The translations under genes and the position numbers were made by a program. Positions 1 through 9,519 of a stretch of 64,000 bases of DNA are shown in pieces. The first letter of the stretch is position 1. Every line of letters starts with the position of its first letter. The stretch spans positions 1-64,000 of the forward strand of contig WNNJ02000606.1 in assembly GCA_012934845.2 (NCBI GenBank), given 5' to 3'. The notes below the pieces were generated by a model that ran no database searches, was not told the DNA's origin, and saw nothing but the letters and a program-made list of their open reading frames with translations. This DNA is from Pomphorhynchus laevis. Lineage: Eukaryota; Acanthocephala; Palaeacanthocephala; Echinorhynchida; Pomphorhynchidae.

Positions 1-121
1 GTGCATCCTCCGCTGTTGGCTTTCTCAGTTCAGAGATCTGCTGCTGCAGTGTCTGAATTTGCACAAACATTTGTTGCAGTGCCTGGTTCGTATCTGACAT
101 TGAACTAGACTGAGAGCTCAT
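1..121 (-). other. Start of an unidentified Gln/Ser-rich ORF running off the window edge
   Basis: Reading from an ATG at 121-119 on the minus strand there are 40 open codons before the window ends. The peptide begins MSSQSSSMSDTNQALQQ and continues with a heptad-like Gln-rich stretch (LQQQISELRK) that could form a coiled coil. The local base composition is much less AT-rich than the DNA to its right. I do not recognise the protein. It could be the N-terminus of a capsid-type protein of an LTR element or of a host protein; there is too little sequence to tell. Confidence 0.3.
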
Positions 122-346
122 CATCTCACTTTAAAGACGCATCATCGGCCAAAGAAAAGATTTACCTTATATTATCGACCGAACACGGAAGCCATTGAAT
201 AAGCTCCAAGTCAAATCGTCTCTGCCTTTACAGTTTACTGTTTGATGAAATCCTACGAAATGTACGAAAAGTGAACTGAACTCAGAATAATTTTTATTTT
301 TTTAATTCTTTATTTTGTATTTTTAATCCATGCTGAAAAAAGCTTT

Positions 347-444
347 ACGTTCTTTTGCCGCTGTTGTATTAAAATAATAATTAAATTTTTAATTCACGTT
401 CTTTTGCCGCTGTTGTATTAAAATAATAATTAAATTTTTAAATC
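347..444. repeat. Tandem duplication, 49-bp unit, two copies
   Basis: The segment starting acgttcttttgccgctgttg at 347 is repeated almost exactly at 396. The unit is 49 bp. It lies in AT-rich non-coding DNA and has no coding role that I can see. Confidence 0.85.
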
Positions 445-480
445 GTTGATTAAATCAAATGATACTAATTAATTTTTTTA

Positions 481-720
481 GATTGTGGCACGATATTATC
501 CTTACAGGTATTCATCTTATTTTTGATACAGCAGGACGCTACTAATCAGTCAGGGTGGGTCTCATCAGCTGCTGACCCAGACCTACATTTCATGTTTCGA
601 TCCTTATTATCAGCTTATTCCGTATATTAATGCTGATCGGATTTGAACTCAGGACTTATGTATTGCGATTCAACGCTACATCCACTAGGCTGGCTGCTCC
701 AGTAGTGTAGATATACATTT
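481..720 (-). mobile_element. tRNA-derived SINE, copy 1 (near full length)
   Basis: Read on the minus strand, the element begins with a tRNA-like head (CAGCCAGCCTAGTGGATGTA, then a B-box-like GAGTTCAAATCC), followed by a unique body that includes GGTCTGGGTCAGCAGC and ends near GGATAATATCGTGCCACAATC. The same body and head occur at 733-921, 22068-22150 and 49626-49876, which defines a family. The tRNA-like head implies RNA polymerase III transcription from internal A and B boxes. The LINE partner that mobilises it is not identified. Confidence 0.75.
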
Positions 721-732
721 ATGTATATTACC

Positions 733-921
733 TTGGTGTATATCTACACTACTGGAGCAGCCAGCCTAATGGATGTAACGTTGAATCGCGATACAGACGT
801 CCTGAGTTCAAATCCGATCAGCATCAATGTACAGAGAAAGCAGATAATAAGGGTCGAAACGGCGTCCTGCTGTATCAAAAATGAGATCAATACCTGTGAG
901 GATAATATCCTGCCACAACCG
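733..921 (+). mobile_element. tRNA-derived SINE, copy 2 (internal deletion), head-to-head with copy 1
   Basis: Same family as 481-720 but on the plus strand: the head at about 750-830 carries the A-box-like CCTAATGGATGTAACG and the B-box-like GAGTTCAAATCC at 811-822. The body jumps from GGGTCGAAACGG straight to CGTCCTGCTGTATC, so about 55 bp of the body present in copy 1 is missing. It ends in a short A-rich run near 924. Its head faces the head of copy 1, so 690-770 forms a palindrome centred near 727. A short ORF across it is a by-product of the SINE and not a gene. Confidence 0.75.
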
Positions 922-988
922 CAAAAAAAATATTTGTATATATTGATACTTAAATTTAATTTTAAATCTAAATAAGTGCAGAGTAATA

Positions 989-2185
989 AATTTTAAATCA
1001 GCTAACTGAGTCTACGTATTTAATATAATTATAAACAAAACATAATAATGCTAAATCAAAATTTAATAATTAAATATTAAAATTAATAATTGTTTTTAGA
1101 TTTTCTATAATTTATATAAAGTTAAAATAAATGAAATTTAAAAAGTCATTTTTTTGAAATGACTAATAAATAAGAGAGCGTGTATAAGAATAAGGATTAG
1201 AGGTCATCAGGAGGAACTGCTATGTTATTAGGTTTCGGACCCTAATTCCTCGACCCAACATAGCAGCGGGGCCAAATACATGCTAATGATGTATTTATTA
1301 CATCATTAGGGGTAGGATGATGGATTAAATGATTTTGAAGAAAGCCAATATCATTACATATTGTAAATAAAATATTAATAAATAAAAGATGATGTTTCAT
1401 AAAAATGATTCGAGGTCATCAGGAGGAACTGTTATGCTATCAGGTTTTGGTTCCTATTCCTAGACCCAACATAGCAGCGGGGCCAAATACATGCTAATGA
1501 TGTATTTCCTCTGAAATAATTATCTAGTATCTTATTCTAATACAAAGTATATTATTTATTATCCATCCATAAAAATTTGCCACTTAAGAGTTTAAATTTA
1601 TTCTTTATATTTATTCATCCATAAAAATTTGCCACTTAAGAGTTTAAATTTATTCTTTATTCTTTAAGAACAACTAATTAAATTATTGAGCATTTGTTAT
1701 AATAAAATTTATACTATTTAAAGTATAGAGTTTAAAATGTACTATTTGATAGTACATTTTTGTACTATCAAAACAAATCAAATCAGCTAACTAAGTCATT
1801 TTTAAAATAAAAGTCATTTTTATGAATTGAGTAATAAATAACAGACGTTGTATCAGAATAAGAATTAGAGGTCATCAGGAGGAACTGCTATGCTATCAGG
1901 TTTCGGCCCCTAACTCCTCTACCCAACATAGCAGCGGGGCCAAATACATGCTAATGATGTATTTCCTCTGAAATAACTATCTAGTATCTTATTCTAATGC
2001 AAAGTATATTATTTATTATCCATCCATAAAAATTTGCCACTTAAGAGTTTAAATTTATTCTTTATATTTATTCATCCATAAAAATTTGCCACTTAAGAGT
2101 TTAAATTTATTCTTTATTCTTTAAGAACAACTAATTAAATTATTGAGCATTTGTTATAATAAAATTTATACTTAAATATAGTATC
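989..2185 (-). mobile_element. Cluster of Penelope-like element end fragments
   Basis: At least three pieces (about 989-1365, 1404-1710, 1783-2185) match the terminal repeat and the 3' end of the large Penelope-like element at 23351-27170. Each carries the structured motif near ggtcatcaggaggaactg (1206, 1412, 1869). Pieces two and three continue into the reverse complement of the RT C-terminus (catccataaaaatttgccac) and share a further tail ending attgagcatttgttataa. Piece three is nearly identical to 23575-23770, so the family moved fairly recently. No intact ORF remains here. Confidence 0.8.
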
Positions 2186-2189
2186 ATTT

Positions 2190-3640
2190 AGTAATAAATA
2201 TGATATCACATGGAAGTTGACATTTATTAAATTTAAAATCCACCTTATTGGAAGCGATCAGTTTACTATTGAGCATAAGAGATTATTTAGAATAATTTTG
2301 AAATATTGCCTTGATCATAAAGATTGCGTTTAAAAGGTTGTATTGATAAAAATATTGCAAATCGAAAAATTTGATTGCTTCACATTGCAAATTAACTTTA
2401 AACTTTTTGTCTTCGTAAATTGAAGACATTATTAAACTAATGATTTAATTAATTTAAAAAAAATTTAATTATTTTTTATATTTTTATTAAAATATAAGAA
2501 CTTGTGTGAATAATTCAAATTATGGAAAATTTCAAAAACGGCGTGTGCACCGATACAAAAGTAAATATCGTCTTCGCGACTGCCTAAATGACAATCTGTG
2601 AGTCTACTAAATTTATAAGAAACCAGAATTTTTTTGGTTTTCTATTCTTAATTGAATAAAATTTTCATTGAATGTTTTTAAGTAAATGCTTGCAAGCAAT
2701 TTCAATTTAAAATCTAGAGTACATTCATTAGACCACTCTTTTATTTTACGAAGATAAAACTGTGATTGTAAGAAATGGTTAAGCAGATAAAAAGTTTATT
2801 AGATTACTTTATTATTTATATTAATAATTATATTATTAATATAATTTCACGAATTAATGCAAACACAAGTATCACATTATAACATATTTAATATATAATA
2901 TATGTATTATGTATTAATATATTAATATCTGATAATATATAATATTTGAAGTATAAATTAACAAAATATTATTAAAATATTAAATTTACAATATATAAAT
3001 AATATAAATAAATAATTTATTGAGCGTAAATATAAAGTAGATTTTTTTATTGAAATTAAAAAAATATAAAGTTTAATTTAATATAATTAATATAGTTTAT
3101 ATTATAAACTATAATATAGTTTATAATTAATAATATATTTTTTATATAATTATTAGTTAGTTATATTATATATATATTAATAATTATATAATATAGTTTA
3201 TATTAATATAATTTATAATATAATATAAATTTTATTTATATATAAAATATAATATATATTATAATAAATATTATATTTTAAAATATAACAGTGTTGTATA
3301 TAACATGCTATAAAACAAATAATGTTGTAATATTTTATATATGACGTTACAAATAGGCAGTTTTAAATTCTATGATGTGAAATATTAAACATTGGATCAT
3401 CAATTTTTTCTTCTCGTATAAAACTTGTCCGAATAGTCAAAATTAAATTTGTCAATTTACCAATAAGAAGAAATTATTTTGCCCGAAGCCGAGAGGATGC
3501 AAAATTCTTAGATATTTTAATTATTAATTTTAACAAAAAGTTAGCAAATTTAATTAGATTACATTAGATTTAATGGTTATAATTATAAACCCAAGGTATT
3601 CCAGGTAAATTTGTTTTTGCTAAACTGAACTATTACTAAT
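2190..3640. other. Very AT-rich stretch, no feature seen
   Basis: The stretch is mostly A/T with many simple AT runs, especially 2860-3280. I see no ORF, RNA gene or element match. It is probably intergenic or 5' UTR-intron sequence upstream of the SNRNP25-like exon. Confidence 0.5.
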
Positions 3641-3661
3641 AATATCTAAATTATTTTACAG

Positions 3662-3868
3662 ATGTCGTTGGAGAATAAAATGATGCAAAATCATCGTTCA
3701 CTTATTAAATCTCTCAAGTTAGATATTATGAAATATATTGAGGCTGATGAATATCTAAGTGACCTAATTAGTGACAATCATTTGCCTGAAAGCTGGCAAG
3801 TTCAAGATCAAATTGATTTTATCAACGGCGAAACACTATGTCTTGCATTGAATGATGATTTTATATAA
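3662..3868 (+). CDS. SNRNP25: Probable first coding exon of a SNRNP25-like gene (U11/U12 snRNP 25 kDa)
   Basis: The exon follows a good 3' splice site (ttattttacag, ending 3661), and the ATG is the first triplet, so the gene probably has a 5' UTR intron. The 68-residue reading frame contains YLSDLISDNHLPESWQVQDQ and then I-DFINGETLCLAL-NDDF. This parallels the N-terminal half of human SNRNP25 as I recall it (LCDLP, E.VNSQIALEYGQAMTVRV). It joins naturally in sequence to the ubiquitin-like C-terminal half at 9249-9519. Oddity: the frame reaches a TAA at 3866-3868 just before the only nearby GT (3869), so no GT donor precedes the stop. A non-canonical ATATAAGT or ATAAGT donor at 3863-3865, a lesion, or a separate short gene are all possible. 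Assignment rests on a short similarity. Confidence 0.5.
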   Translation: MSLENKMMQNHRSLIKSLKLDIMKYIEADEYLSDLISDNHLPESWQVQDQIDFINGETLCLALNDDFI

Positions 3869-5030
3869 GTGATAGAATATGTCAGATTACGACTAGCATT
3901 TTACAGGTAATTGAAATCTAATACACTACAGTCTTAAACTCCATTATAAGCTAACACTAGTTTTTTTATTACGCTGTATTTCATTATAAATTCACAAGAT
4001 TGTTTTTATCCTGTGATCGCGAAGTAATTATTAATAATTACAGTGCAGAATAAAAAACCATGATATTGAATAGGAATTATTTACATGTCAGGTTGATACT
4101 ATTGACCAATTTGTACATAGTAAATGTTGCTTAAAAAAACTATTTAAGAAGCGAATATCAACAATTTGTTAACACGATTCCTATTTTAAGTGGATAAATG
4201 AAAAATAATATTTATGTATTATAAATATTATTAATATATTATAATCTATATTAACATATTATTAATAGTATATATAATATTAGTATTGATTTCTATATTG
4301 TTCTATGCAAATTTATAGAACAAATTAATTAAGTTATTTTATAGAAACATCCTGTACTTCTATTTTATCTCTACATTTATTTTTGCTGACACAAAGATGT
4401 GCTCCATATAGGTGCTCCATATGCTATAAATTAAAAAAATGAAAACCTCAATAAAATGCCTTTTTCTATGCATTAAATTGATTTTGTTTAATTTAATTGT
4501 TTTTTGTCAATTTATTGCCTTTTATTGATAACCATCGCTTTTTTGTTGATTCGGTTCACATTCTTGATTCTTGTTTTATTGATTTTCGTAATTTTATTTC
4601 ATTTTTCTCAATTTTGGGGTCAACAAAAATCAAAAAAAAATATTAACTAAAGATTTTACAGCTTACAAGCAGATTTTACGACACGCCGTTAAGTAACGAA
4701 AGCTTTTAAAAATTAACGGTCTCTTGCAGATTAAAAACAATTTAAATATTTTATATTTTAAAAGTACATTTATGATAACATTTAAAAAGTTATACATATG
4801 TTCTTTGAGTTCATCTTAGTGTAAACAATAATCAAAAATGTAATCATGATATGTAATTACAACCGGCGATAATCCAAATATGACAAAATTAAAGATTAAT
4901 TATTAATTAATTAAAATAATGATTATTTTTGAATCTGATTTTAAAAAAATCAGATTCTAATATTTTCTATTTTTATTATGTGATAATAAACTTAATAAAT
5001 TAAAGAAGTTTAACTTTATAGCTAGTAAAT
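3869..5030. other. Intron-like AT-rich DNA, no gene seen
   Basis: I see no ORF or element match except scattered AT repeats. If the two SNRNP25-like exons belong together, this is the 5' part of a 5.4-kb intron. Confidence 0.45.
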
Positions 5031-5275
5031 ACGATTTAAAGCTATGGTTTTTGGTTTAGTCCCCCTATTCCTCGATTCAGCATTACAACGGGCATAAATA
5101 CATGTTAAATTAATGATTAATGATTAATCTAATGATTAATTTTATAAAAAAAATAAATTAATTTAATTTATTAATTTAATGAAAACTTCAAAGTAGCAAA
5201 ATTTATGTTTTTTTTGACTAATAAATAACAAATGATGTATCCGAATAAGTGGTCATCAGAAGGAACAAATTTGTT
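5030..5275 (-). mobile_element. Degraded Penelope-like terminal fragments
   Basis: The stretch gctatggtttttggtttagt...cctattcctcgattcagcat...cgggcataaatacatg at 5040-5105 is a decayed copy of the structured terminal motif. 5215-5275 repeats the flank (gactaataaataac, then ggtcatcagaaggaac) and stops there. Both are short and non-coding. Confidence 0.6.
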
Positions 5276-5434
5276 TAAATTTGTTTAAATTTTAATTGTC
5301 TAAGTTTTTCATTTGTTTAATCTTTAATTTGCTGCGCATCAATCGATTTGACTTAATTTAATTAATTGTAAGGAAATTGACGCATCCTAAATAATATAAA
5401 ATATTGAACTAAATAAAATATTGAACTACTCAAA

Positions 5435-5459
5435 ATACGGCAGTTTCAAACTGCCGTAT
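5435..5459. repeat. Perfect 12-bp inverted repeat, 1-nt spacer
   Basis: ATACGGCAGTTT at 5435-5446 is followed by one base and its exact reverse complement at 5448-5459. It is GC-richer than its surroundings. It is not followed by a T tract or a gene end. Confidence 0.85.
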
Positions 5460-5689
5460 ATTAAGTATATTAGGTTATGACAAACTTGTAAATTTTACTA
5501 ATATATTTTTTGATGGAATTTTTCAATTTTTAATAAAAATAGACAAATATTTTCAGTTGTTGGATAAATTAGAATTTAATGCTAAGATTAGTCTCATAAC
5601 CTTGGTCACTGTAAAATATGTTTAGTCCCCGTTTACAGCTAGACTAACCATATTATGTAAATTATAACTATTATAATTATAAGATATAA

Positions 5690-6790
5690 CTATATCAAGT
5701 ATATATAAATAAATAAAAATATTTATACGATATATAAATAAAAATAAAGATAAATAATACATAATTATGTAAGATTTTATAGAAATTCTATTTATGTCAA
5801 ATTGAAATAAAAATTGAAATTTAAAATAAAAGTTAATTTTCAAGATTAAAAGGATTCTCTAATCCTTTTTCTTAATGTATAGGAAAAAGGATTAGAGAAT
5901 TAACTTTTTAAGATTTTAAAAATTAATATTTGAACTTCCCACTGAATACTCTAATTTATCATAAATAATTATAAATAATAATACTAACTTGTCAGTAGAA
6001 TAAATAATGTCAGATAACTGAGTCTCCATGTTTAATATAAATGATACTTTATTATAAGAAAAAGAAAAATTCCATTAAACTTGCATGAAAATTAGCAGAA
6101 AATAATGTTGAATGAAGAATACATAGTTTTAGTATTTTTTAAGAATACATACTTACCGGAAAACAAAGTTCATAAGTCAATACTAACTTGTCAGTAGAAT
6201 AAATAATGTCAGATAACTGAGTCTCCATGTTTAATATAATTATAAAATTAAAAAAATAAAATAAAATAAATAAATAACAATAATAAAGTATAAATTTTAT
6301 ATAATTACAAAATAAATAAAAATAAATAAATAAAAACAAATAAATAATAATGCTAATGCTAAATCAATAAATAAAAATTTAAAAATTAGATAATAAATTA
6401 TTATAAATAATTGTTATAAGATTTTATAACTAATTTAAGATTAGTTATAAGATTTATATCAAGTTAAAAAAATGGAAATATAAAATAATTATCAAGTATA
6501 AGTTATATAAATAAATAAAAATATTTATACGATATATAAATAAAAATAAAGATAAATAATACATAATTATGTAAGATTTTATAGAAATTCTATTTATGTC
6601 AAATTGAAATAAAAATTGAAATTTAAAATAAAAGTTAATTTTCAAGATTAAAAGGATTCTCTAATCCTTTTTCTTAATGTATAGGAAAAAGGATTAGAGA
6701 ATTAACTTTTGAAGATTTTCAGAATTGAAATTTGAACTTCCCACTGAATACTCTAATTTCTCATAAATAATTATAAATAATAAATATCTA
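5690..6790. repeat. Direct repeat pair of about 270 bp with an internal foldback
   Basis: About 5690-5960 recurs at about 6490-6775 with very few differences. Each copy holds an inverted repeat, with arms around attctctaatcctttttc and its complement separated by ttaatgtata. Each copy is followed by cccactgaatactctaattt. The ORFs seen here on the minus strand are low-complexity AT translations. Between the copies lie Penelope-like 5' flank pieces (about 5985-6025 and 6150-6260) that match 26850-26950. The repeat looks like a non-autonomous or duplicated piece of that element family. Confidence 0.6.
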
Positions 6791-6954
6791 TTATATAAGA
6801 TTTTATATAATTTATATAAAATCATAATAATATTAAAATCATAATAAAGTATCTGAACGAAATACAAATTCTGAATTATAAAAAATCTTAACTTATAAAA
6901 TATTCGATTTACGAAAATTTTAATTTTATAATATTTGCATTTTTAATTATATAT

Positions 6955-7270
6955 TTTTATAGAATAGACTCAGTTAACCGATTTTAAAATAAACAATTGA
7001 AATTTTAAATATAAGTCAATTTTTATGAATTAACTAATAAATAACAAAATGTGTATCAGAATAAGGAATAGAGGTCATCAGGAGAAACTGCTATGCTATC
7101 AGGTTTCGGATCCTATTTCTCAAACCGACATAGCAGAAGTAACATTATATAACTTATATCTACTTAAAATAAAAAATTGAAATTTAAAATTAAAGTCATT
7201 TGTTACGAATTGACTAATAAATAACAGACGATGTATCAAAATAAGGATTAGAGGTCATCAGGAATACTAA
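6955..7270 (-). mobile_element. Two Penelope-like terminal fragments
   Basis: 6960-7140 repeats the terminal AT-rich flank followed by the structured motif (ggtcatcaggagaaactgct at 7072), in which the helix pair reads GAGAAA and TTTCTC instead of GAGGAA and TTCCTC, a compensatory change. 7146-7270 starts the same flank again and breaks off inside the motif at ggtcatcagga. Both are non-coding. Confidence 0.7.
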
Positions 7271-7659
7271 TATGATTAAAATACAACACTGTCTTTACAT
7301 AGTGTTATCAAGCCGCTGGTCAACTTGATACAACTACCCTTAGTCTAGTTGTTATGAAGCAAATACAGATCACGTACGACAGCACACATGTGTTTATAAG
7401 ATATTTTAATATTAGTATCATAACCTTGGTTGCTATAAGATATGGTTAGTCTCCATTTCACAGCTAGACAAACCATATTATGTAAAGCTAAAATGTCTGT
7501 ATAAAATATTTGGCCGTCAAACTTTAAAAACGAGACTAAAGTTCGTTTATCATCAAGAAATTTTCACGAAGAGTTACGTATTCCTGGTACATTTACGCAT
7601 TATGCAGATGAACATTGATGGGAATCGTTTCTTTTACTAACGTTTATTACTAACGATTA

Positions 7660-8590
7660 TTTTAATAATTAGATAATAAATAAGATTTTATATAATTCAT
7701 ATCAAATTAAAATAAAAATTGAAATTTTAAATAAAAGTCATTTTTAAGAATTGACTAATAAATAACAGACGATGTATCAGAATAAGAATTAGAGGTCATC
7801 AGGATAAACTGATATGCTATGGGGCTTCGGTCCCTATTCCTCGACACAACAGCAGCGGGCCAAACACGTTCTAATGACGTATTTCCTCTGATGAAATTTG
7901 ATCATATAGTATCCTACTGTAATACAAAGTATATTATTTATTATCCATCCATAAAAATTTTCCGCTTAAGAAATTAAATTTATTTTTAATAATATGGTGT
8001 TGATTTATATATTTTACTATTTCTTTAATATTTTTATAGTAACCTAGTTTAAAATATGCATTTATTAAATGATTTTGAAGAAAGCCAATATCATTACATA
8101 TTGTTGCAATTCTTAAAATTTCATTATTTAATGAATTATATTTTATATTATATGGTATTCATGAATGCTCATGCAAAAATATGTTTCTTGTACATTTAAA
8201 TATGTCATCTTTACGATATAAATTAATAGTAGTTTTAGTTAATATTAATTTAATGTTCATATCTAGATATACACCTTCTTTATCATTAATATTAGTTTTG
8301 TTAAGAATAAGGCTTTCTGGATAAATGTGCTCACTAATTGAATAAAAATTATTAGAATTAAATACACACATATCATCAATGTATCGAAACATATATTTCA
8401 TATATTTATATTGTTTAGATTTAGTTTTTACACAGTTATGAACAAATTCATATTCTATAAAGCTTAAAAACAAGTCAGTTATAATTGGGCTACTATTACC
8501 ACCCATTGGAACACCTTTTACTTGTCTAAATATAGATGTTATAATCTATATTCTAACCTCTAATATAGAGGTTAGAATTAACCTCTTTCA
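7660..8590 (-). mobile_element. Penelope-like element 3' fragment (RT C-terminus plus terminal repeat)
   Basis: On the minus strand the order is RT palm end, C-terminal region, structured motif (7792-7905) and AT-rich terminal flank (7670-7780), the same order as the 3' half of the element at 23351-27170. The motif copy here has CG at a position where most copies have AT in the inner helix, with the partner changed too. The fragment ends near 8550, where a perfect 12-bp inverted repeat (8551-8577) sits at a deletion junction. Confidence 0.8.
8159..8506 (-). pseudogene. Penelope-like reverse transcriptase fragment (YIDD box kept)
   Basis: The 115-codon fragment begins MGGNSSPIITDLFLSFIEYE, the RT motif B region of PLEs, and contains FRYIDDMCVF, the catalytic YxDD box, followed by the palm/thumb stretch also seen at 23734-24216. 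It lacks all N-terminal RT motifs and the endonuclease, so it cannot act alone. Confidence 0.85.
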
Positions 8591-9020
8591 TTAGTATTTC
8601 ATAATAAAGATTTATTAATAGTAGTTTTAGTTAATGTTAATTTAATGTTCATATCTAGATATACACCTTCTTTATCATTAATATTGGTTTTGTTAAGAAT
8701 AAGGCTTTCTGGATAAATGTGCTCACTAATTGAATAAAAATTATTAGAATTAAATACACATATATCATCAATGTATCGAAACATATATTTCATATATTTA
8801 TATTGTTTAGATTTAGTTTTTACACAGTTATGAACAAATTCATATTATATAAAGCTTAAAAATAAGTCAGCTATAATTGGGCTACCTATTACCACCCATT
8901 GGAACACCTTTTACTTGTCTAAATATAGATGTCCCTACTTTTAAATAATTTTGATTTATCAAAATATTTAAGGATTCTATCAATTCAATTTTATCCATAT
9001 ATTTTTATTTACTTGATGGT
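8590..9020 (-). mobile_element. Second Penelope-like RT fragment
   Basis: A further copy of the RT palm region (ORF 8599-8793 with FRYIDDICVF) continues through the GVPMGGN-type region to about 9015 in more than one frame. It directly abuts the 7660-8590 fragment at a second internal junction (aataaag joined to tttattaatagtag). The two neighbouring copies are near-identical over the YIDD region. Confidence 0.75.
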
Positions 9021-9248
9021 TGAATATTTACATGGATAAAAATTAGTCAGCTAAAATTATCACATGTTAAATTTTATTATTATTTTTCAGAAACTAACGC
9101 TTCTGAAACACATAATTCAGTAATTTCTGTTATAATAACCATGGATTAGTCTATTACGAATCTATGTACATATGAACTACGTACATATTAAGTTTATTTC
9201 CAAATATATTCAGCCAAATCATTATGATATTTAATTACCATAAAGTAG

Positions 9249-9519
9249 CGAAATTTGTTTATTCTCTCACTTTTTTATCATTGTCAAACGTGACTCGAGA
9301 TTGCAAGATTTAGTCAAGGCCTGTCAAAGAACTATAGATAGACGGATTCGCATTTCACATGGAGATAGTATATTAATTAATTGGAACAACTACGTTTGGA
9401 AGCATTACGCGTTGGCTCATAAAGGACGTCGATTGCGAAATATGAATGACCGACTTTCAGATCTTGGTATTTTGGATGGAGACAAGTTGGAATTTCTTAA
9501 AATACTAAGAAACAAATAA
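9249..9519 (+). CDS. SNRNP25: Terminal exon of a SNRNP25-like gene (ubiquitin-like C-terminal half)
   Basis: The frame is open from about 9244 to a TAA at 9517-9519. Peptide landmarks are FFIIVKRDSRLQDLVKAC, then INWNNYVWKHYALAHKGRRL and LSDLGILDGDKLEFLKILRN. Recalled human SNRNP25 has VVVVQSATVLDLKKAI, ISWSYVWRTYHLTSAGEKL and LRDYGIRNRDEVSFIKKLR, so the match runs to the C-terminus. The family protein sits in the U11/U12 di-snRNP and helps recognise minor (U12-type) introns in the nucleus. Possible acceptors are AG at 9244-9245 or 9247-9248, or a CAC at 9268-9270 after a pyrimidine-rich run if the intron is AT-AC. The upstream half is probably at 3662-3865, 5.4 kb away across Penelope-like debris. 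Confidence 0.75.

Noticed and set aside
721-975. 84-codon plus-strand ORF
   Set aside because: It lies entirely across a SINE copy and its flank.
5622-6645. Hydrophobic minus-strand ORFs (FYLFCNY..., YIIMYYLSLFLF...)
   Set aside because: These are translations of AT-rich repeats, present twice as direct repeats, with no start context or domain.
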